A stretch of DNA of 64,000 bases from Pseudomonas sp. BBP2017 (GTDB lineage: Bacteria > Pseudomonadota > Gammaproteobacteria > Pseudomonadales > Pseudomonadaceae), in assembly GCF_003024385.1 (NCBI RefSeq), contig NZ_PVZN01000020.1, positions 1 to 64,000 of the forward strand, given 5' to 3'. The stretch's first letter is position 1; every line of letters starts with the position of its first letter. This document shows, piece after piece, positions 1-8,255 of the stretch. The position numbers and the translations under genes are program-made. Under the pieces are notes generated by a model, which did no database searches, was not told where the DNA came from, and was given only the letters and a program-made list of their open reading frames with translations.

Positions 1-332
1 TCATTTTTCAGGACATCAACGACCGTCTCAAAGAACTGAGCCTTCTGGCTCATTAACTCAAGCTGCTGCTCAAGCTCTTTGATCCGCTGCTCTGGAGTGA
101 GCGTTTTGGGGACAGACATCGCGCAGCTCCTCTCGTCTCGGATCGAGGCCCCCTGGCTCCAATCCTGCCGACCATGCTTACGCAACCATACCAGAACCGT
201 TGATCGACCCTGGATGCCATACCGCTCCTGAGCCTGACCGTAGGTCATCTCGCCTTTTTCGATCTGATCAACCACTGCCAATTTAAAAGACAGCGAGTAA
301 TCACGCTGAGTACGCTTAACACCTTGCGCCAT
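1..332 (-). CDS. IS3-family transposase OrfA (3' end cut by window edge)
   Basis: The reading frame starts with ATG at 332 and runs off the window start after 110 codons, so the C-terminus is missing. The N-terminal half is a helix-turn-helix of the IS3/IS911 OrfA type, with SFKLAVVDQIEKG followed by YGIQGRSTVLVWLRKHG. The second half holds a heptad leucine-zipper-like stretch (LTPEQRIKELEQQLELM) expected for OrfA dimerisation. In this family OrfA is fused to OrfB by -1 frameshifting to make the active transposase; that part cannot be seen here. Confidence 0.8.
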   Translation of the reverse strand, partial: MAQGVKRTQRDYSLSFKLAVVDQIEKGEMTYGQAQERYGIQGRSTVLVWLRKHGRQDWSQGASIRDERSCAMSVPKTLTPEQRIKELEQQLELMSQKAQFFETVVDVLKN

Positions 333-386
333 CTGGATCTCCGGAAATTCGGGATGGGAGGTGTAAACCATATTCAGGACGGGACA
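1..386 (-). mobile_element. IS3-family insertion sequence, partial (5' end only)
   Basis: The window opens inside an insertion sequence whose OrfA reads on the minus strand. The non-coding end probably closes at 386, where the minus strand begins TGTCCCGTCC; IS3-family ends start with TG. This boundary is inferred, because the opposite end, OrfB and any target duplication lie outside the window. The end sits only a few bases from the fdxA terminator, so the element inserted just downstream of fdxA without breaking it. Confidence 0.6.
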
Positions 387-390
387 AAAA

Positions 391-421
391 CATAAAAAAA
401 GGCCCTCGAAAGGGCCTTTTT
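391..421 (-). terminator. Rho-independent terminator of fdxA
   Basis: A 6-bp stem (401-406 with 411-416) closes a CGAA tetraloop. A-rich and T-rich tracts lie on both sides, so it could terminate transcription in both directions. It lies 16 bp beyond the fdxA stop codon. Confidence 0.85.
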
Positions 422-436
422 ACTGAGCCGGTGCGC

Positions 437-760
437 TTAACGCTCCAGATCGGCGATCTTGCCTGGTTTGCCATCCCACTCTTCAGCGTCCGGCAGGGCA
501 TCCTTACGCTCGGTGATGTTCGGCCAGATATCTGCCAGCTCGGCATTGAGCTCGATGAAGTTCTCCATGCCACTTGGCACTTCGTCTTCCGAGAAAATGG
601 CTTGGGCAGGGCATTCAGGCTCGCACAGCGCGCAGTCGATGCACTCATCCGGGTGAATGACCAGGAAGTTCGGGCCTTCGTAGAAGCAGTCCACCGGACA
701 GACTTCTACGCAGTCGGTGTACTTGCACTTGATGCAGTTGTCGGTGACGACGAAGGTCAT
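437..760 (-). CDS. fdxA: Seven-iron ferredoxin FdxA
   Basis: A 107-residue electron carrier of the 7Fe-8S (3Fe-4S plus 4Fe-4S) class. The N-terminal region carries Cys9, Cys17, Cys21 and Cys25 plus a second cysteine group in DECIDCALCEPECP, as in Azotobacter FdI-type ferredoxins. The tail is the long acidic extension typical of this family. An upstream in-frame start exists, but MTFVVTDN at 760 is preceded by a good GGAGAG ribosome site and matches the family start. It is followed by its own terminator and lies next to mutS on the same strand with 140 bp between them. The redox partner is unknown from sequence. Confidence 0.93.
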   Translation of the reverse strand: MTFVVTDNCIKCKYTDCVEVCPVDCFYEGPNFLVIHPDECIDCALCEPECPAQAIFSEDEVPSGMENFIELNAELADIWPNITERKDALPDAEEWDGKPGKIADLER

Positions 761-900
761 TTCTAATTCTCTCCTCAGGCGACGGCAGCGATACCCTTCC
801 AGACAGGGACGCTCGGTTTGGTCGTTCGGCTGCAAGCCAGGCTAGTAACCTGCAGCACCGCCAAACCGCGCGGGATTCTATCAGCTTGTGCGGGCTCGCG

Positions 901-3468
901 TTATAACAGAGTCTTCAGTGTATAGAGCATTTCGATAGCTTGACGCGGCGTCATGTCGTCCAGGTCAAGCTTCCCGAGCTTCTCGATGGCCGGGTGAGGC
1001 AGGCTGGCAAACAGGTCGCTTTGGTGCGGAACATCTGCCGCACCTTTGGGCTGCACAGGCATTTCATGTGGCAGGCTGGCGGTTTCCAGACGGCCCAGGT
1101 GTTCGCGTGCGCGCTGGATCACCGGTGTCGGCACACCCGCCAGCTGGGCCACGGCCAGGCCGTAGCTCTGGCTGGCAGGTCCTGGCAGCACGTGGTGGAG
1201 GAACACGATGCGTTCGTTATGCTCGGTGGCATTGAGGTGGACGTTGGCTACCAGCGGCTCGCTGTCCGGCAGCACCGTGAGCTCGAAGTAGTGGGTGGCA
1301 AACAACGTGTAAGCGCGCAATTGCGCCAGACGTTCGGCTGCGGCCCAGGCCAGGGACAGACCGTCGAAGGTACTGGTGCCACGGCCGACTTCGTCCATCA
1401 ACACCAGGCTGCGCTCGGTGGCATTGTGCAGAATGTTGGCGGTTTCGCTCATTTCGACCATGAAGGTCGAGCGCCCACCGGCCAGGTCGTCGCTGGAGCC
1501 GATACGGGTGAAAATCCGGTCGACCAGCGACAGCTCGCAGCTGGCCGCCGGCACGAAGCTGCCGATGTGCGCCATCAGCACGATCAGTGCGGTCTGACGC
1601 ATGTAAGTGGATTTACCGCCCATGTTCGGGCCGGTGATCACCAGCATGCGGGTGTTGTCATCCAGCGCCAGATCGTTGGCCACGAACGGCGTGGTCAGTA
1701 CCTGCTCGACCACCGGGTGGCGGCCCTGGCTGATGCGCATGCACGGCTCGTCGACGAACGACGGGCAGTTCAGGTCGAGGTTCAGCGCGCGCTCGGCGAG
1801 GTTGCTCAGTACATCCAGCTCGGCCAGCGCGGCGGCGGTGTCCTGCAACGGTGCCAGATGACCGATCAGGGTTTCCAGCAGCGCATCGTAGAGCATCTTC
1901 TCGCGGGCCAGGGCGCGGCTCTTGGCGGACAGCGCCTTGTCTTCGAAGGTTTTCAGCTCTGGGGTGATGAAACGTTCGGCGCCCTTGAGGGTCTGGCGGC
2001 GAATGTAGTCGGCGGGCGCCTGTTCCGCCTGTTTGCTCGGCAGCTCGATGAAATAGCCGTGCACACGGTTGTAGCCGACCTTCAGGTTGGCAAGGCCGGT
2101 GCGGGCCTTTTCCCGCGCTTCGAGGTCGATCAGGAACTGGCCGGCGTTCTCGCTCATCGCCAGCAGCTCGTCCAGCTCGCTGTCGTAGCCGGTTTTCAGC
2201 ACGCCGCCGTCGCGGATCACCGCCGGCGGGTTGTCGATAATGGCTTTGGCCAGCAGGTCGGCCAGTTCCGGGTAGGTCCCGGCGATGGCCGCCAGCAGCG
2301 CCAGGTGTGGCGCTTCCAGCTCGGCCATGGCGTTCTGCAGCTCGGGCAGGGCGCCGAGGGCATCGCGCAGGCGCGCCAGGTCGCGAGGGCGGGCGTTACG
2401 CAAACCGATACGGGCGAGGATCCGCTCGATGTCGCCGATTTCCTTGAGCTGCGGCTGCAGTTTTTCAAAGCGGTAGCTGTCGAGCAGGCAGCGAATCGAG
2501 CCTTGACGTGCCTGCAGGACTTTCAGATCGCGTAGCGGACGGTTCAGCCAGCGGGTCAGCAGACGGCTGCCCATGGCGGTCTGGCAGCGGTCGATGACCG
2601 ACTGCAAGGTGTTGTCGCGGCCACCGGCCAGGTTTACGTCCAGCTCGAGGTTGCGGCGGCTGGCGCCGTCGAGCACCACGGTGTCGTCCAGGCGCTCATG
2701 CTTGAGGCTGCGCAGGTGCGGCAGGGCAGTGCGCTGGGTTTCCTTGGCATAACCCAGCAGGCAACCGGCGGCGCCGATGGCCAGGGTCAGCTTCTCGCAG
2801 CCAAAGCCTTTGAGGTCCTGGGTTGCGAACTGCTGGCAGAGGCTCTTGCGTGCCGAGTCGCGGTCGAAATCCCAGGGCGCACGGCGGCGCGCGCCACGGC
2901 GTTTCTCTGCCGGCAGGCCTTGTGGCCAGTCATCCGGGATCAGCAGCTCGACCGGATTGATGCGTTCAAGCTCGGCCAGCAGGTTTTCCCAGCCCTTGAT
3001 CTCCAGCACGGTGAAGTTGCCACTGGTGATATCCAGTACGGCCAGACCGAACAGGCGCTCGTCACCCAGCACGGCGGCGATCAGGTTGTCGCGGCGCTCA
3101 TCGAGCAGCGCCTCGTCGCTGACCGTGCCCGGAGTAATGATGCGCACCACCTGGCGTTCGACCGGGCCCTTGCTGGTGGCCGGGTCGCCGATCTGTTCAC
3201 AGATCACCACCGATTCGCCCAGCTTCACCAGCTTGGCCAGGTAGCCCTCGGCCGCATGGAAGGGGATACCGCACATGGGAATCGACTGGCCCGCCGATTG
3301 CCCGCGGGCCGTCAGGGTAATGTCCAGGAGTTTTGCGGCCTTCTTCGCATCTTCATAGAAGATTTCGTAGAAGTCGCCCATGCGGTAGAACATCAGTTGA
3401 TCTGGATGCTGGTTTTTCAGCTTCCAGTACTGCTGCATCATCGGGGTGTGTGCGGAAAGATCGCTCAT
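901..3468 (-). CDS. mutS: DNA mismatch repair protein MutS
   Basis: 855 residues, normal for MutS, the ATPase that recognises mispairs and small loops and recruits MutL. The mismatch-reading Phe-x-Glu motif is visible as GDFYEIF (F33, E35). The connector, lever and clamp regions follow, and the ATPase contains the Walker A GPNMGGKST and the conserved DEVGRGTSTFDG. The start at 3468 (MSDLSAHTPMM) was chosen because it matches the usual N-terminus; a longer in-frame extension to 3576 has no family support. The ribosome site is weak. It is transcribed away from pncC-recA across a 270-bp divergent region. Confidence 0.96.
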   Translation of the reverse strand: MSDLSAHTPMMQQYWKLKNQHPDQLMFYRMGDFYEIFYEDAKKAAKLLDITLTARGQSAGQSIPMCGIPFHAAEGYLAKLVKLGESVVICEQIGDPATSKGPVERQVVRIITPGTVSDEALLDERRDNLIAAVLGDERLFGLAVLDITSGNFTVLEIKGWENLLAELERINPVELLIPDDWPQGLPAEKRRGARRRAPWDFDRDSARKSLCQQFATQDLKGFGCEKLTLAIGAAGCLLGYAKETQRTALPHLRSLKHERLDDTVVLDGASRRNLELDVNLAGGRDNTLQSVIDRCQTAMGSRLLTRWLNRPLRDLKVLQARQGSIRCLLDSYRFEKLQPQLKEIGDIERILARIGLRNARPRDLARLRDALGALPELQNAMAELEAPHLALLAAIAGTYPELADLLAKAIIDNPPAVIRDGGVLKTGYDSELDELLAMSENAGQFLIDLEAREKARTGLANLKVGYNRVHGYFIELPSKQAEQAPADYIRRQTLKGAERFITPELKTFEDKALSAKSRALAREKMLYDALLETLIGHLAPLQDTAAALAELDVLSNLAERALNLDLNCPSFVDEPCMRISQGRHPVVEQVLTTPFVANDLALDDNTRMLVITGPNMGGKSTYMRQTALIVLMAHIGSFVPAASCELSLVDRIFTRIGSSDDLAGGRSTFMVEMSETANILHNATERSLVLMDEVGRGTSTFDGLSLAWAAAERLAQLRAYTLFATHYFELTVLPDSEPLVANVHLNATEHNERIVFLHHVLPGPASQSYGLAVAQLAGVPTPVIQRAREHLGRLETASLPHEMPVQPKGAADVPHQSDLFASLPHPAIEKLGKLDLDDMTPRQAIEMLYTLKTLL

Positions 3469-3738
3469 TACAGAAACTTGGCTCGCAGTGTCGTTTAGAC
3501 CAAAGGCAAGCGGGCAATGGTACAGGGATTTTGTCTGCGATGCCGAGGCGAACTGCCACGCGCGACCTTTCAGCATCCTCGGCCATGTGTTCTGTTGCCT
3601 GGGAGTCGAGCAGTCGGCGTCGACTGATTAAGGAGTGTCGGCAGGGAAAGTAAATGGGGAATGGAAAAGGCACTCCCCGGTTACGCTGCCGGACGTTAGC
3701 TGGTGTAGGGTAGTCGGCAGTCTTTCAAGGAGTTTGCC

Positions 3739-4221
3739 ATGGACCCGATCACTGCGCTTTCCGCCCGCCTGGGCGAACACCTGCGCCGCTTCAATGCCCA
3801 GGTGACCACCGCCGAATCCTGCACTGGCGGTGGTATTGCTGAAGCCATCACGCGGATTCCGGGCAGTTCGGCCTGGTTCGAAGCCGGTTACGTGACCTAC
3901 TCCAACCCGCAAAAGACCCGTCAGCTGGCCGTTCCGGAAACCCTGTTCGCCGAGGTCGGGGCGGTCAGCCAGGAAGTGGTCGAGGCCATGGTCCGCGGCG
4001 CCCAGGCTGCCAGTGGTGCGCGCTTTGCCGTGGCGGTCAGTGGCGTGGCCGGTCCGGACGGTGGCTCAGCGGCAAAACCGGTGGGTACCGTATGGCTGGC
4101 CTGGGCCGATGGCAATCACGTCAGCAGCGAGCGCAGGCACTTCGATGGCGACCGCGATGCGGTACGCCGACAAACGGTAATCGCCGCGCTAGAGGGCTTG
4201 TTACAGCTTGGTGCAGAGTAA
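3739..4221 (+). CDS. pncC: Nicotinamide-nucleotide amidohydrolase (CinA C-terminal domain)
   Basis: 160 residues, matching the stand-alone CinA C-terminal domain that deamidates nicotinamide mononucleotide to nicotinate mononucleotide in pyridine nucleotide salvage. Typical motifs are TTAESCTGGGIAEAIT near residue 20 and VSGVAGPDGG near residue 95. The N-terminal molybdopterin-like half of full CinA is absent, as in other proteobacteria. It starts after an AAGGAG ribosome site. It lies 103 bp upstream of recA, a common arrangement in gamma-proteobacteria, but recA has its own SOS box, so co-transcription is optional. Confidence 0.93.
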   Translation: MDPITALSARLGEHLRRFNAQVTTAESCTGGGIAEAITRIPGSSAWFEAGYVTYSNPQKTRQLAVPETLFAEVGAVSQEVVEAMVRGAQAASGARFAVAVSGVAGPDGGSAAKPVGTVWLAWADGNHVSSERRHFDGDRDAVRRQTVIAALEGLLQLGAE

Positions 4222-4266
4222 ATCGCAATTCGGGGGTAGGCGGGAAGAAAACCCTGTGGAATAATA

Positions 4267-4282
4267 CTGGCTACTTATACAG
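4267..4282 (+). promoter_or_regulatory. LexA (SOS) box upstream of recA
   Basis: The sequence reads CTG-N10-CAG inside ACTGGCTACTTATACAGGT, the core of the gamma-proteobacterial LexA operator with an AT-rich centre. It is 42 bp before the recA ATG, the expected place for repression of recA until DNA damage triggers LexA cleavage. Confidence 0.85.
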
Positions 4283-4324
4283 GTGTTCTGGCCGTCAGGC
4301 CCTATCGATTACGTGAGGACTTCA

Positions 4325-5392
4325 ATGGACGACAACAAGAAGCGCGCCTTGGCTGCGGCCCTGGGGCAAATCGAGCGTCAATTCGGTAAAGGCGCGGTCA
4401 TGCGCATGGGCGACCACGAGCGTCAGGCGATTCCGGCCATTTCTACCGGCTCCCTGGGCCTGGATATTGCCCTGGGCATTGGCGGTCTGCCAAAAGGTCG
4501 TATCGTCGAGATCTACGGTCCTGAGTCGTCCGGTAAAACCACGCTGACCCTGTCGGTCATCGCCCAGGCCCAGAAAATGGGCGCTACCTGCGCCTTCGTC
4601 GACGCCGAGCACGCCCTCGACCCCGAGTACGCTGGCAAGCTGGGCGTCAATGTCGACGACCTGCTGGTCTCGCAGCCTGACACTGGCGAACAGGCCCTGG
4701 AAATCACCGACATGCTGGTGCGCTCCAACGCCGTTGACGTAATCATCGTCGACTCCGTGGCCGCCCTGGTACCCAAGGCCGAGATCGAAGGCGAAATGGG
4801 CGACATGCACGTCGGTCTGCAAGCCCGCCTGATGTCCCAGGCACTGCGTAAAATCACCGGTAACATCAAGAACGCCAACTGCCTGGTGATCTTCATCAAC
4901 CAGATCCGCATGAAGATCGGCGTGATGTTTGGCAGCCCGGAAACCACCACCGGTGGTAACGCACTGAAGTTCTACGCTTCGGTCCGTCTCGACATCCGCC
5001 GTACCGGCGCGGTGAAGGAAGGCGACGAAGTGGTCGGCAGCGAAACCCGCGTCAAGATCGTCAAGAACAAGGTGGCACCGCCATTCCGTCAGGCTGAATT
5101 CCAGATCCTCTACGGCAAGGGCATCTACCGCAACGGCGAGATCATCGACCTCGGTGTGCTGCACGGCTTCCTGGAAAAATCCGGTGCCTGGTACAGCTAC
5201 CAGGGCAGCAAGATCGGTCAGGGCAAGGCCAACTCGGCCAAGTTCCTCCAGGACAACCCGGAAATCGCCGCGACCCTTGAGAAGCAGATTCGCGACAAGC
5301 TGCTCAACGCCGGTGCTGTTGAGGCTGCTGGCAAGGCTGCAGTGGTTAACGCCGAGCCTGAAGACGAAACCGAAACTGAAGCCGGCTACTGA
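4325..5392 (+). CDS. recA: Recombinase RecA
   Basis: 355 residues, the standard length. RecA forms the ATP-dependent filament on single-stranded DNA for strand exchange and stimulates LexA self-cleavage. The Walker A GPESSGKTT is at residues 65-73, and the MAW-type loops, VDSVAAL and NQIRMKIGVMFG-PETTTGGNALKFYAS are intact. The acidic C-terminal tail (EPEDETETE) is present. The start at 4325 follows a GAGG ribosome site; upstream in-frame codons belong to the leader. It is followed 8 bp later by recX, its negative modulator. Confidence 0.98.
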   Translation: MDDNKKRALAAALGQIERQFGKGAVMRMGDHERQAIPAISTGSLGLDIALGIGGLPKGRIVEIYGPESSGKTTLTLSVIAQAQKMGATCAFVDAEHALDPEYAGKLGVNVDDLLVSQPDTGEQALEITDMLVRSNAVDVIIVDSVAALVPKAEIEGEMGDMHVGLQARLMSQALRKITGNIKNANCLVIFINQIRMKIGVMFGSPETTTGGNALKFYASVRLDIRRTGAVKEGDEVVGSETRVKIVKNKVAPPFRQAEFQILYGKGIYRNGEIIDLGVLHGFLEKSGAWYSYQGSKIGQGKANSAKFLQDNPEIAATLEKQIRDKLLNAGAVEAAGKAAVVNAEPEDETETEAGY

Positions 5393-5400
5393 TCGTCCCC

Positions 5401-5868
5401 ATGTCCGCCGTACTCGACACTCCCGTCGCCGTAAGGCGGACAGCCATGGACCTGCTCGCACGCCGCGAGCATGGTCGAGTCGAGCTGACGCGCAAGTTGC
5501 GTCAGCGCGGCGCTCCCCCCGAATTGATTGACCAGGAGCTCGACCGCTTGACGGAAGAGGGCCTGCTCAGTGAAGCCCGCTACCTGGAAAGCTTTATCAG
5601 CTATCGCTCGCGTTCTGGCTACGGCCCGGCACGCATTCGCGAAGAGCTGAGCCAGCGCGGTCTGCAACGCGGCGATATCGACCAGGCCCTGCGCGAGAGC
5701 GGTGTGGATTGGGCGGGGCAGTTGCAGGATGTCTGGCAGCGCAAGTTCTCCGGGCAGCTACCCAGCGATCCGCGCAGCCGCGCACAGCAAACCCGTTTTC
5801 TGGTCTACCGTGGCTTTTCCATGGAGCTGGTCGGCCGCCTGTTGAGCGGCCGAGGGTTGGACGACTAA
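5401..5868 (+). CDS. recX: Regulatory protein RecX
   Basis: 155 residues made of three-helix repeats typical of RecX, which binds RecA filaments and limits their growth and activity. Recognisable parts are AMDLLARREHGRVELTRKL near residue 15, LDRLTEEGLLSEARYLESFI near residue 50 and RGFSMELVGRLL near the end. It starts 8 bp after the recA stop, so it is probably translated from recA read-through message. It converges on the LOG gene, with only 7 bp between the two stop codons and no visible hairpin. Confidence 0.94.
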   Translation: MSAVLDTPVAVRRTAMDLLARREHGRVELTRKLRQRGAPPELIDQELDRLTEEGLLSEARYLESFISYRSRSGYGPARIREELSQRGLQRGDIDQALRESGVDWAGQLQDVWQRKFSGQLPSDPRSRAQQTRFLVYRGFSMELVGRLLSGRGLDD

Positions 5869-5875
5869 CGGCGGG

Positions 5876-6994
5876 TCAAGTGACCTTGAGTGCTTCGCGG
5901 GCCCGTTGTGTTGTGTGCATTGGCTCGGGTTTGGCCCAGTTCTCCGACAGGTTGATGAAGTCCACCAACTCGCGCAGGCGTCCCTGGTCGCGGCCATTGA
6001 AGGTGAAGGTCAGGCGCGTCAGGTGACTGAAGCGCGGCTCGTCGTGGTGTTCTCCGGCATAGGCGTGCTGGTGGTACTGGCCACTCAGGCGCAAGTCGGC
6101 AAACCCCTCCTGCAGATCAAGCAACGCGCCCTCGCTAAGTGGGTGGTGCATGCGAATCACGAACTGGTTTTTCAACCAGCGGCTGGAGTGGTAGTTGCTG
6201 TAGAACTGGTTGATCTCCTCCACGGCTTCTTCGGCACTCTGTACCAGGCGCAGTAGCTTCAGGTCGCTGGGCAGGATGTAGCGGTTTTCTTCCAGCTGGC
6301 GGGTAATGAAATTCAGTGCGTCCTGCCAGAAGGTGCCACCCGGCGAGTCCAATAGCACCACCGGCACCAGCGGGCTCTTGCCGGTCTGGATCAGCGTGAG
6401 CACTTCCAGCGCTTCATCCAGCGTGCCGAAGCCGCCTGGACACAGCACCAGAGCATCCGCTTCCTTGACGAAGAACAGCTTGCGAATGAAGAAGAAGTGG
6501 AATGGCAGCAGTTTGTCAGTGCCGTTTACGGTGGGGTTGGCATGCTGCTCGAACGGCAGGGTGATGTTGAAACCCAGGCTGTGATCGACACCTGCGCCTT
6601 CATGTGCGGCAGCCATGATGCCACCACCAGCGCCAGTGATGACCATCAGGTTGGAGCGAGCCAGGGTCGCGCCCAGCTCCCTGGCCAGGGCATACATGGG
6701 GTGTTCGATCGGGGTGCGGGCTGAACCGAACACGGTGACCTTGCGCCGGCCCTTGTACTGTTCAAGGGTGCGGAAGGCATGATCCAGTTCGCGTAGGGCT
6801 TGCAGGGTAATCTTGGCGTTCCAGCGGTTGCTGTCATCATGGGCCATGCGCAAGACCGTCAGCATCATGTCACGGTACAACGGCAAGTTGGGGCTGTCGG
6901 AGGCAACCAGCTTCAGTTGTTCATCCAGGTGGCTCAGGTCGATTCCCAGGCTTTTGAAGTGACTCGATATCAGCTCATTCGGTTGGTAAGGCAT
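5876..6994 (-). CDS. LOG-family protein (TIGR00730-type nucleotide phosphoribohydrolase-like)
   Basis: 372 residues. The central Rossmann-like domain (about 80-270) has the LOG signature PGGFGTLDEALEVLT and the upstream GAGGGIMAAAHEGA motif, which binds and cleaves nucleotide 5'-monophosphates in characterised members. It is longer than short cytokinin-activating LOG proteins and has extra N- and C-terminal regions, so the substrate is uncertain; PpnN-like nucleotide turnover is possible. The start follows a GGAGA site. The upstream leader contains three hairpins (see 7050-7121). Confidence 0.8.
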   Translation of the reverse strand: MPYQPNELISSHFKSLGIDLSHLDEQLKLVASDSPNLPLYRDMMLTVLRMAHDDSNRWNAKITLQALRELDHAFRTLEQYKGRRKVTVFGSARTPIEHPMYALARELGATLARSNLMVITGAGGGIMAAAHEGAGVDHSLGFNITLPFEQHANPTVNGTDKLLPFHFFFIRKLFFVKEADALVLCPGGFGTLDEALEVLTLIQTGKSPLVPVVLLDSPGGTFWQDALNFITRQLEENRYILPSDLKLLRLVQSAEEAVEEINQFYSNYHSSRWLKNQFVIRMHHPLSEGALLDLQEGFADLRLSGQYHQHAYAGEHHDEPRFSHLTRLTFTFNGRDQGRLRELVDFINLSENWAKPEPMHTTQRAREALKVT

Positions 6995-7049
6995 TCAACG
7001 TCTCCTTCTGCAGCAAAACCTCTGACCGGGCCTGTACGGTTTCCGGCCG

Positions 7050-7121
7050 CGACACTGCGTGTGTCGCTGGCTGCCGTGGCTCGAGTGTGCGCCTCGAGCA
7101 GTGCAGTAGACCTGCAAGGTC
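7050..7121. repeat. Three consecutive short inverted repeats between LOG gene and 7392 ORF
   Basis: Within the 397-bp intergenic region there are three perfect hairpin-forming repeats in a row: CGACAC/GTGTCG (7050-7066), GCTCGAG/CTCGAGC (7079-7099) and GACCT/AGGTC (7109-7121). The short direct repeat AGTGCAG flanks the last one. No gene is visible here; the rest of the gap (7122-7391) shows nothing else clear. On the minus strand this would be the 5' leader of the LOG gene. Function is unknown. Confidence 0.45.
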
Positions 7122-7391
7122 TTAGTGCAGTGATGATGGGCTCTTTTTTGTTGTTGTCGCTCAGCAATGCCAATGCAAGGCGTCGGCAGGCATCCCCCCG
7201 TGCGAGCCCGGAAATGGCGGGCGCTTGCTATCAATCTAGACCCTGGCGGATGTTTATGCCGAAAGGATCTCGTTGCATCAGCCAGGAGAGGCGAATTGGA
7301 GACAGACCGCTCATCAGGCCTGGTCCGCGCCCGGCGTGGGTCTGGTTAACTGGAAGTCTGAGCGACTGTCGCTGTGCAGGGAGGCTGTTAC

Positions 7392-7598
7392 ATGCAACGG
7401 CTTAATCTGGAGCTTGATGCGCAGCTGTTCGAGCTGCTCGAGCGTTCGGCTCAGGCCAATAACTTAAGTCTTGAAGAAGAGTGCCTGCGCCGCTTGGGGG
7501 GAGCAGGGCGGCACTCACGCTATGTCCAGGCCCTGGTGGCTGAACTGCGCGCCGATGAAAAGCAGCGGCGCGACAGCGAGAGCGAGCAAGTGGCGTAG
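7392..7598 (+). CDS. Small conserved hypothetical protein (68 aa)
   Basis: A 68-residue ORF beginning MQRLNLELDAQLFELLERSA with a good GGGAGG ribosome site 7 bp upstream. An in-frame TTG start 6 codons earlier is less likely. The N-terminus (beta strand followed by two helices with an AxxxNLSLEEECLRRL pattern) resembles the ribbon-helix-helix fold of Arc/MetJ-type DNA-binding proteins, but I cannot confirm this. The C-terminus is charged. P. aeruginosa has a small gene at the same place between its recA region and the secreted-protein gene, which supports it being real. It converges on the 7601 gene with 2 bp between the stops. Confidence 0.65.
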   Translation: MQRLNLELDAQLFELLERSAQANNLSLEEECLRRLGGAGRHSRYVQALVAELRADEKQRRDSESEQVA

Positions 7599-7600
7599 GC

Positions 7601-8017
7601 TTACTTGGCCGGTTTCACACCGCAACTGGCGGCATCAAACGCCTGTTCGCTGATCGGGCGGTTAGTCTTGTACTCAGTGAAGCGATAGGTCAACACCGCG
7701 CCTTTGGCGAGCAACTGGCGGTAACCGGAGTTCTTGCACACGCTATCTCCCAGCTGGCTGCGGACCCTGTTAGGGTCGGCCTGCATCTTTTGTGCATGGC
7801 TAGGCAGCACGCTCAGGTGGTTGATCAGTTGCTTGCCTTCGACGGTGTAACCCTGGTCGAGGATGTCTTCGTTGATCGCTCGCGGCGTGCCCACGCTGCT
7901 TTCAGTGGCAACTTTTTGCAGCATCTTGCTCAGCTCGTATTCCTGCTTGGAGGCAGCGTTGGCGGCCAGGGGCAGGGCGAGCAACAGGCTCAGGGACGGG
8001 GCGATGAAGCGCAACAT
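7601..8017 (-). CDS. Secreted QSregVF-family protein (PA3611-like)
   Basis: 138 residues with a clear Sec signal peptide (MLRFIAPSLSLLLALPLAANA, cleaved after residue 21). The mature part contains VGTPRAINEDILDQGYTVEG and two cysteines (DSVCKNSGYR and AASCGVK) that may form a disulfide. It resembles the putative quorum-sensing-regulated virulence factor family, whose member in P. aeruginosa sits in the same neighbourhood; its biochemical role is unknown. The start at 8017 has an AGGAGA ribosome site, while the longer frame to 8065 does not. Located in the periplasm or secreted. Confidence 0.75.
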   Translation of the reverse strand: MLRFIAPSLSLLLALPLAANAASKQEYELSKMLQKVATESSVGTPRAINEDILDQGYTVEGKQLINHLSVLPSHAQKMQADPNRVRSQLGDSVCKNSGYRQLLAKGAVLTYRFTEYKTNRPISEQAFDAASCGVKPAK

Positions 8018-8255
8018 GAGTTTCTCCTGGTTCGGTAACTGGCAATTGGACCGGCAACTGCGCACGGTGTTCCGTCACGCGCGAAGTCGTGGTGCCAGCG
8101 GGTAGCAACAGGGTGTGGATTATAAGGGAGTCGGCGCTATGGCTGCACGGCAAATACCGTCTGCCGCAAGCCCGGCTCTGATAAACTGCAGCGGTTCTCC
8201 TGTCTTGCCGAGTCCGTGCTGTGCCATCTCTTTCCTGCCTATATAGTCTGCTGTC

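Noticed and set aside
940..2535. Long plus-strand open frame of 531 codons inside mutS
   Set aside because: It lies antisense to a complete mutS and is a high-GC shadow: no domain, no start signal, repetitive His/Gln/Val-rich content.
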